NCBI GenBank assembly: GCA_003550325.1
Contig: QKWP01000265.1
Span: 122,893 to 186,892 of the forward strand
Direction of reading: 5' to 3'
Origin: Gigaspora rosea
Taxonomy: Eukaryota; Glomeromycota; Glomeromycetes; Diversisporales; Gigasporaceae
Length of the DNA: 64,000 nucleotides
Shown: piece by piece, positions 57,197 to 64,000 of the stretch
Numbering within the stretch: position 1 is the stretch's first letter
Layout: every line of letters starts with the position of its first letter
Position numbers and translations under genes: made by a program
The notes under the pieces: model-generated
What the model was told of the DNA's origin: nothing
Database searches by the model: none
Seen by the model: the letters and a program-made list of their open reading frames with translations, nothing else

Positions 57197-58049
57197 TGGG
57201 GTGTGCGGCGCACTATGTAAATCAAAATTATGTATGGTATCATAGTGAAGTCTATTATGACAGATTTTTAAGTGATTGTCGATTGATAAACTATAAACTA
57301 ATATACGTAATGATCGATAAGTATTTTTATATATAAAACTTATATATAAAGCTAGGTCACACTTTTTTAGATGCACCGACTGCAATTTTTCTTTTCTGCC
57401 GGAAATTTCAATATAAATCGACTCTTTCTTATTACGACTATAAAGTAATAGAATCTTTTTTTAAAAAATATTTATGGGAAAATTTTTTTTTTCTCAAAAC
57501 GATTTTAATTTTATACTTTATTTGGTTTGCTGAGCGAATTTTTAAATGAATTGGTAAATTTTTCCTTTATTAAAATGCAAATTTCGTTCTATTGTTCAGT
57601 TCTTTAAAACTTGCTATTAATTTTCTCAAAATTTCATATTGGAATTATGTGCCGTTAAAGCTGTGCATCTAATTAAATCCAGAAACATGGGTATATATAG
57701 GTCAAATAAACAGCGATTTCACTTAAAAAATGCACGTTTTAAAAAACATCAAAAAAAATGCAAGCGAATCGGCAAAAAACACCACTTCAAGAACTAAATT
57801 TACAGCAATTTGGGCCTGAAGTCGCCTCAAATATTTTCAATAATTTATTAAATTAAAATGTCATTTTTACATCAATATTAATTAATTATTTTTAACTGTA
57901 TTAGCGTAGCATTAGTTGTAGCGGCATTGTAATTAATAAATTAATAGGTGATCATCATGGTTGCACAAAAACTTAAAAAAATCTTTGATAATAGATTTTT
58001 ATATGATACCATACATAATTTTGTTTTACATAGTGCGCCGCACACCCCA
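57197..58049. mobile_element. 853-bp Mutator-like non-autonomous element
   Basis: Long terminal inverted repeats of about 47 bp start TGGGGTGTGCGGCGCACTAT and end with the inverse (ATAGTGCGCCGCACACCCCA), with one or two mismatches. The 9-bp duplication TTTTATCAT is exact at 57188-57196 and 58050-58058. Long repeats plus 9 bp fit Mutator-like elements. The interior has no frame of note. It splits a TTTCATCATGCGTCATGGG-type tandem array that reads on across the joined flanks. Confidence 0.85.
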
Positions 58050-59202
58050 TTTTATCATGTGTCAAGGGTTTTGTCATATGTCATGGGTTTCATCATGCGT
58101 CATGGGTTTCATCATTCGTCAATTTGTCAATTTGAAGTTGCATGACAAAATGATTTCGTCATGCATCAATGTTGCAGGTTGCATTATGCATCAGGCATTA
58201 TTACCAAACCCCTACTCGAAACCTATCTGAAACCTACCCAAATCTCTAAAACTATGCCTAAAATTTCAAAAACTAAAATTCTGACCAAAAATTTATGAAA
58301 AATGGAAAAATTTAGAATTCAATCATCTAAATCTTTAGTGGAATGTAATTTTCTTAGTATTTGCTAATATATTCACTATTTTTTATTAATATCATTTTTT
58401 TTTACCTATTACAGAGCAATTGTTTTTGTTCTTGCATTTGCATTAAGAAAATTATACAAACCTGTTTTCAAGTTCGTGAAATATTTGATTGACTTTTTTA
58501 GCTATACTCATAATTTGTATATATTTGATAATCAAACCCAAAAGCAAATTTGGAAATAAAATTTAAAAGGGTGTTAATGATTAACAAATTCTTTCATTTT
58601 TATCTTTGATAATCAGAGATTATCATTTAATCAACCAAAATAAAAATCCTATGAAGAAAAATGAAAAATGCCAAAGATTGAATAGATATGCAAATTTGTA
58701 TCGGGCCACCGATATTTACGTCTAAAAAAGCATATATTACTATTGGTTGTTATGGCATTTGTAATTTTATTCATATGAATAATCGCATTTATTTATTTTT
58801 TTTAATCGTTAGTTGTCTTATGATACTAGTGTATTGGTCACATTAACAGATCACAGGATAAACAGTAATTTATAATAGCAGATATTGTCCAAATATAAAA
58901 GTACTACACATGCTCAATAAAGTGCAATATACAAAGATCTTTTATGCATTTACACATTTGCTTCACCATATTATAAAAAATAAAATATAAGTTATATATT
59001 ATAAAATTTTAAAAATTTTGAATTATAATTTTATAGTTTTAGGTTTTGGAGTTTCAGATTATAGTTTTAGGATTTTGGTTTCAGGGTTTCAGAGTTTTTA
59101 AAAAAATCCAAAAGGGTTTCAGATTTAGATCTACCCAAAACCAGTTTTGAGTAGGTTTTGTTTCAGGTCCCAACTCTGCTGGGCCTAAATATTGATGTTA
59201 AC

Positions 59203-59471
59203 CAGTGTTGGAAATTAGTGTTCTCAGAGTTCTCATAAGAACACTATTATAAATTTGTGAACAGTATAAATTTTTTACTATTCACCATTAAAAAATTTTT
59301 TGAAAACAGTAAAATAATAATACTGTTCTCATAAATAAATAATAATTAACTAAATAATTTTATGTCAAACCAAAACTGATAAAAATCCTTATTTAAATTT
59401 TATGGTTGTGGTGTCAATTTGCTATAATAACTATTATTTGAGGTTATACTTCATATTATAGTATTCTATCA

Positions 59472-59521
<50 letters not shown>

Positions 59522-59660
59522 NNNNNNNNNNNNNNNNNNNNNNNNTTTTTTTTTTTTTAGTTAGTATAAGTGAGAACAATAACCAATTGTTTGAGAACAC
59601 TTGTAGCTATTATACTGTTCTTATGAGAACAGTGTTTGAGCCTGAAATTTTCAACACTGG
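59203..59660. mobile_element. ~457-bp hAT-like MITE containing an assembly gap
   Basis: The ends are CAGTGTTGGAAATT and AATTTTCAACACTG. Inside, GTTCTCATAAGAACA-type hairpins are paired between left and right. The flanks ATGTTAAC and ACATTAAC agree at six of eight positions. The centre has a poly-T run broken by 24 undetermined bases (59522-59545), so the length is not final. Confidence 0.72.
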
Positions 59661-60644
59661 ACATTAACCTAATAATCAACTAAAAACTGCCTTAATTTAG
59701 GCCATACACATTACTCGCTGACTCATTTTTTCAAATTTTTTAATTTTTTTAGATCCCAATTGTGACAATTGTTCGATTTTTGACATGAATTTTCACTATT
59801 CTCATTTAGTGTCACCTGATGAGAACCTTAATTTCCCGTAATTGTCTGATGGGACTGATAGAGAAAATATGACTGCTGATACAATTTTTTGATTCATAGT
59901 TGTGCGAAATAAAAAATTAACTTGCATAACCTTAGACATGAAAACTATTTTAATAATTTACAGTAAACTAAAAAAAAATCTGACTGACAGACCCATATTT
60001 TCAGATCCCATGTAATGCAAATGAAAACTCAACTTTGCATGGTCTAAAATTAAAGATGCAATAACAAATGATAGCAAAAATAAGAAATTTAAACAAAAAA
60101 ATCAGTGGCCCAATTTAAATTTGTATGCCCTTTTACTTAATATTAATAATTTTCATTTTATTTGTCAGACTTTTTATTGGCTAATAAAATGATAATACTG
60201 ATCGTCAAAGTTTGCGTGAAATATTTGTTTAATCATTTCTAAATACATGGTGATCATCAGACCAATATGACATTTGTTAAAACTTTGATTGTGTATATCG
60301 AATTTTTTACCAGCTTAGTTGCCTTTGACCAAATCTTTTTTATTTTTAATGAGCATAAGATTTTATATATATTTAAGATAAGACAAGGTTTATTTTGGTC
60401 ATTTAAAAAATTGATTCAATTTTATTTATTTTACATTATACTAGTAAACCATAAATACACTAAAATCTATTACATTAAAATAAATATTTATTTACATGGT
60501 TGGTGTGAGATATAAAAGAAGCTGACTGTTAAATGTATATCAAATGTAAACATATAAGCATAGAGGAAACTCACATTTTGACAGAAAATCATAGGTTATA
60601 ACATTTATATGATTGGCTAATTTAGGACATTCAAAGTTGATTCT
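59661..60644. other. non-coding DNA
   Basis: No gene recognised. An 82-codon frame near 60267-60515 is of low-complexity Phe/Ile/Tyr/Lys composition and is not convincing. Confidence 0.4.
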
Positions 60645-60859
60645 TTGGTTAATATCACTTTTACGAGAGGGGGGAGGGAGGTAAAATGAAATGAACATAT
60701 GAAATGAACATATGAAACGAATATATAAAAATGAACAAAGATGGGCCAATTTTATTGGTTGATATAAATCAGGTGACTGGTAAGAGTCATTCAGCATTTT
60801 GATTGGCTGTACATTTTGGGAGAGTTGGGGGACTTCAGCTAAGGGGTGATGTTAACCAA
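60645..60859. mobile_element. 215-bp MITE, TTGGTTAATATCAC ends
   Basis: The left end TTGGTTAATATCACTT is matched in inverse by GGGGTGATGTTAACCAA at the right. Inside there is a triple GAAATGAACATAT repeat and a CCAATCAAAATGCTGAATGA-like segment on the complement. No coding sequence is present. Confidence 0.7.
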
Positions 60860-61634
60860 AAAATTAACTTCAAATGGCCTTATGTAGATCTATGCGTGAC
60901 TATTGACCAATCAAATAAATTAAAATTTTTTTTGATACACGAAATGAAGTGAAATAAACTTATTAATAACAAAAGCGAAGCTTTTTTTAAAGCTTTAACC
61001 CATTTTTTGACTATTATACTTTACCAAAAACATGATATCATATGTTACCACCCTTGGACTATACTATCAATTAGACTGCATCACCATATTTACTATATAT
61101 TAGAGATCTTAGTTTTTTTTGTCTGTTTGCATATATATGCTTTTTGTTTGAGTAAATACTAAAATAAGCCTTGTTAAGAGCTTTATATTGCTTGGCCTAT
61201 TCAATAAATGTGTAAAATCTTATATTAGTATAATCTTTACGTTTTAACATTTTATAAATCTAAGGTTCAGCTTAATAATTTAAATATTGTATAGTAGAAA
61301 CTCAATAAACTCTGCCAATTACCAAATGTTTACCTTTATTCTTATGAAAACTCTATAGTGAAGTGATTGAAAACGATTAGAAAAGATCTCTAAAAACACC
61401 CAAAACAAAGAAATTATACAAAACAATATGGGTACCTTAAGTTTAACTTATTATGAATAAATGGATCATGAAATTGCCAGTTTTTAGACTACAATCATAT
61501 ATCAGATTTTCAACTGCTTATATAAATAGTTTATATAACAACATGTGCAGAATTTATCGGATGCGAGTTTCTTCTATGCTAAATGTATAAAGCTAGGTTT
61601 TTATATTCAGATTATCAAAAATAATCAAATAAAT
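60860..61634. other. non-coding DNA
   Basis: AT-rich, with no gene or bounded element recognised. Confidence 0.4.
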
Positions 61635-61896
61635 GTGCTGCCATCAATAGAAATAAGTCAGACTTGGGATTGACATTTTAAACAAAAATTTATACCTTAT
61701 ATTTCATAGCTCATATCTCAATGAACTTTGAAGCTGTTTTAATAGTTTAATATTCAAAAAAAGCTTAAATGTTAAGCTTTCTTTGAATATTAATCTATTA
61801 AGTTAGTTTCAAAATTCATCGAAACATAAGCTATGAAATATAGGGTATAAATTTTTGTTTAAAATATCAACCTGCCTTATTTCTATTGATGCAGCC
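61635..61896. mobile_element. ~262-bp foldback MITE
   Basis: The left arm GCTGCCATCAATAGAAATAA and the right arm TTATTTCTATTGATGCAGC pair, and pairing continues through ACAAAAATTTATACCTTATA / GGGTATAAATTTTTGT to a centre near 61770 (AAGCTTAAATGTTAAGCTT). CAAATAA occurs just outside both ends. No coding sequence is present. Confidence 0.78.
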
Positions 61897-62238
61897 CAAA
61901 TAACCTTAAAAGAAATTTTATTAAATGAATACCTTCTCTTTACAAGTAATAAAAGCATTTGAGAGTCAATCAATCAATAATGAATATGACTTTAACTTTA
62001 ATACCTCGACTGCAATATTCCTGAGAAATATTTCTAACAATAAATTAAAATAAAGGAATTAAAAAAGATAACTCCAATATTGTAAAAAAAAAAAAAACAA
62101 AATGAACATACTTTTTGCACCAATTTTTCTATTTCCTTGTTGCACAATTCTATACAATTCACACCTACTTTTACAAAATTTTGGAATGTTATTTTCCATT
62201 TTAATTATATCATTATTTAAATTATTATTCCACTCTCA

Positions 62239-62695
62239 TTAATAATTAAAGATCACAATTAATCCAACGTTGAAACTCTTATGTGTAACATAATCTACAC
62301 TTTTATCTGGACCTTTAGCTATTGATTTCTTATATTTCTCGTGTTTATTTTCTAACTTTGTCAGCATTTGTAATTTGATAATGGCATGAATTTTGGTCTT
62401 TATGGCAAACAAATTTTTTACTTCATCATATTCTGGATCTTTATCTCTAAGACATATCAATTGTGTTTGCAGTATCTTTGTACATTTTTTAGAAAGATCT
62501 TTAATTGAAGGTTTACGATTAAAGACAGATTTCAGAGTTGTAATAATATTAAATAAGACTTTAATAGATTTTTATTTATGCTAATTTGATGGGTTTCTGT
62601 TGTAAATTGAGATATAGTTGTTTGACTTTCTGTTAATCCTGTAATTGAAAAATTGAAGCCATCGATTGTCCTTGAATTTCATTTTTTTGATCCAT
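62239..62695 (-). pseudogene. unrecognised gene remnant, minus strand
   Basis: The minus strand opens with MDQKNEIQGQSMASIFQLQ at 62695 and hits a stop after about 20 codons. A different frame then carries SITGLTESQTTISQFTTETH, and a third carries LFNIITTLKSVFNRKPSIKD through KDPEYDEVKNLFAIKTKIHA and KYKKSIAKGPDKSVDYVTHK to a stop at 62239. The three pieces are consecutive, which suggests one short Lys/Glu-rich, probably helical protein broken by two frameshifts. An undetected short intron is the alternative. I know no family that matches. Confidence 0.4.
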
Positions 62696-63054
62696 TTTCT
62701 TTAAGATAATTACTGAAACTTGAAAATAATTCAAGTGAAAAATCAGCAAACCAATTTAATTATGAAAATGATATTATATAAAAAAAATAATTTATAAACT
62801 AAACATTATATAACAGTTACACAATTTGTCACACAGGTCACTGAGGTAAATTTTTTTACTATAAAATTTGAGTGATTGATATTCATATGATCTATCCATT
62901 TTTTATTCAAGTTAACGTAAAGTCAACAGATCGAAAAGATGCTAAGCATGGTGATGTGCATCATAAACCATCAACTGGAACAGATAATCAAAGGAGGTGA
63001 GTATGATTCCACAAACAGTAATCACTAACTTAATAAAAGTGGCAATAAGAATGA

Positions 63055-63930
63055 AGCAGTGTCAACAAAAGAAGCATTGAGATTTATTAATAAGCTTAGA
63101 TTATTATGAAGCATTACTAACCATAATAATATTATTCCTTTCTACAAAGCAACTTGGATAATAATGAAGATAACAATGGACAGATAAATTATGCATTGAT
63201 AAGGAAATAGCACTCGCTTTTAATTTACATTAGAGAGTTTCATTCAAAAGTATCTAACATATAGAAGCAAATCAAAAGTTACAGATTTTGGTCTATCAAG
63301 ACAGGCGTGATAACAGTCAGATATCTATAGCTGTGGTGCAATTCTCTGGGAAAATTTCAAGTAAAAGGACACTATCACAAATCTTCAAATTAAAGATAAT
63401 AAGCTCTATGATTATTTTTATGAAGGGAGCAAGAAGAACTTATTGAAGATGCACTACCATAATATTCTGAACTTTACAAATGTTGGGGTAACAACTCCAA
63501 TAATTGCCCAGATTAATATATATATATATTCCTAACAAAGCTATGAGTCAATGCCATCTCATTGGAATATTATTTGAGAAAAGTAAATGTCCTTAAGTTG
63601 TTAAGACAATATAAGTGTATATTATCTTTGCTGTACATATGTATCTGGTATGAATAGTTTAGTGAAGAGCAGCATCATCTCTGAGAATCTGAGAAATGAA
63701 GCAGGTGAAGTTTCCTCTTAAACAAGGCAAATTTCTCAAAGCATTAGAGCTTGTTGATGAAATTTCTCAAAAATGACTAGCATAGTTGAAAACCAATTCA
63801 AATAGACTTGGATCATTTGATATGCTAATTTCATTGGGTCTTAAATATAAAAGATTTGCCTACAGACTTAAATTGTCACTAGAAATCAAACCCAATAATG
63901 AATAAGCATTAAGCCAACATGATGCAATGC
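63055..63930 (+). pseudogene. protein-kinase pseudogene, possibly kinase-TPR
   Basis: In several frames of the plus strand, in the correct order: INKLRLL-stop-SITNHNNIIPFY (helix C to strand 4, near 63085-63150), DKLCIDKEIALAFNLH (helix E, near 63185), KVTDFGLSRQ (DFG motif, near 63275), SDIYSCGAILWE (helix F, near 63320), then REQEELIEDALP-YSELYKCWG (helices G-H, near 63430). The glycine loop and HRD loop are not found. Further on, KLSLEIKPNNE-stop-ALS (near 63870-63910) resembles a tetratricopeptide repeat of the kind that follows kinase domains in these fungi. Multiple stops and shifts make it clearly non-functional. Confidence 0.8.
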
Positions 63931-64000
63931 AATGCATGATAAACAAATTTGAAATATTCAAATGAATCATCAAAAAAAATTGTTATATAATGCACTGGTA

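Larger units (their letters stand above)
55671..59178. mobile_element. 3.5-kb composite foldback element, AGAGTTGGGACC ends
   Basis: The left border AGAGTTGGGACCCAAAAC (near 55675) and the right border GGTCCCAACTCT (59166-59177) are inverted. Both arms then hold GGTTTCGGG/GAAACCCGAAACC-like repeats (55700-55800 and 59030-59160). Next come TGATGAAACCCTTGAC repeats on the left and their complements (GTCATGGGTTTCATCA) on the right. Two elements have inserted inside (56031-56376 and 57197-58049). No target-site duplication is clear and no transposase is present. Confidence 0.6.

Noticed and set aside
60267..60515. 82-codon plus-strand frame with possible membrane segments
   Set aside because: The hydrophobic Phe/Ile/Tyr content is what AT-rich random DNA gives. 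No start context or family support.

Overview
The window looks like nuclear DNA from a repeat-rich, very AT-rich fungus, most likely an arbuscular mycorrhizal fungus (Glomeromycotina, Rhizophagus-like). This is an inference. It rests on short GT-AG introns (67, 80, 85 and 118 bp), several protein-kinase fragments of the type expanded in these fungi, Sel1-repeat remains, BED-zinc-finger/DUF659 hAT transposases, and the scarcity of intact genes. Nothing prokaryotic is visible. Most of the 64 kb is made of transposable elements inserted into each other, foldback elements and degenerate tandem repeats.

Layout. 1-2.9 kb: end of a palindrome-array element and non-coding DNA. 2.95-11.85 kb: one 8.9-kb hAT DNA transposon with an 8-bp target-site duplication. 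It carries a decayed multi-exon transposase gene on the minus strand, and a 3-kb 5'-truncated LINE sits in exon 2 of that gene. 12-18 kb: tandem repeats, then a TTAA-flanked foldback element that has itself received two other elements. 18.5-19.1 kb: Sel1-repeat pseudogene. 20.9-24 kb: small inverted-repeat elements, a second TTAA foldback element and ~350-bp repeats. 26.4-27.6 kb: two divergently oriented kinase remnants; the plus-strand one keeps an open frame over the N-lobe and catalytic loop but stops after the APE motif. 29-36.6 kb: nested MITEs, a 1.8-kb array of palindromes and a foldback element whose arms are G-rich/C-rich satellite. 36.6-43 kb: relatively GC-rich non-coding elements, one with a tRNA-Glu-like head, split by a 2.85-kb hAT-like element. 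43.3 kb: histone H2B relic. 44-47.3 kb: MITEs and an hAT deletion derivative keeping a BED finger. 48.1-50.3 kb: a secreted chymotrypsin-fold serine protease gene split by a 781-bp hAT-like element; the two halves join in frame once the element and one 8-bp repeat are left out. 52.4-59.7 kb: hairpin clusters, a kinase C-lobe relic and a composite foldback element holding a MITE and a Mutator-like element. 60-64 kb: small MITEs, an unrecognised minus-strand gene remnant and a kinase (possibly kinase-TPR) pseudogene.

Almost no gene here is intact in this sequence. The protease is the best candidate for a real gene interrupted recently. The kinase at 26.9 kb is open but truncated. The most useful reading of the window is as a stratigraphy of insertions, many dated relative to each other by nesting and checked by target-site duplications.
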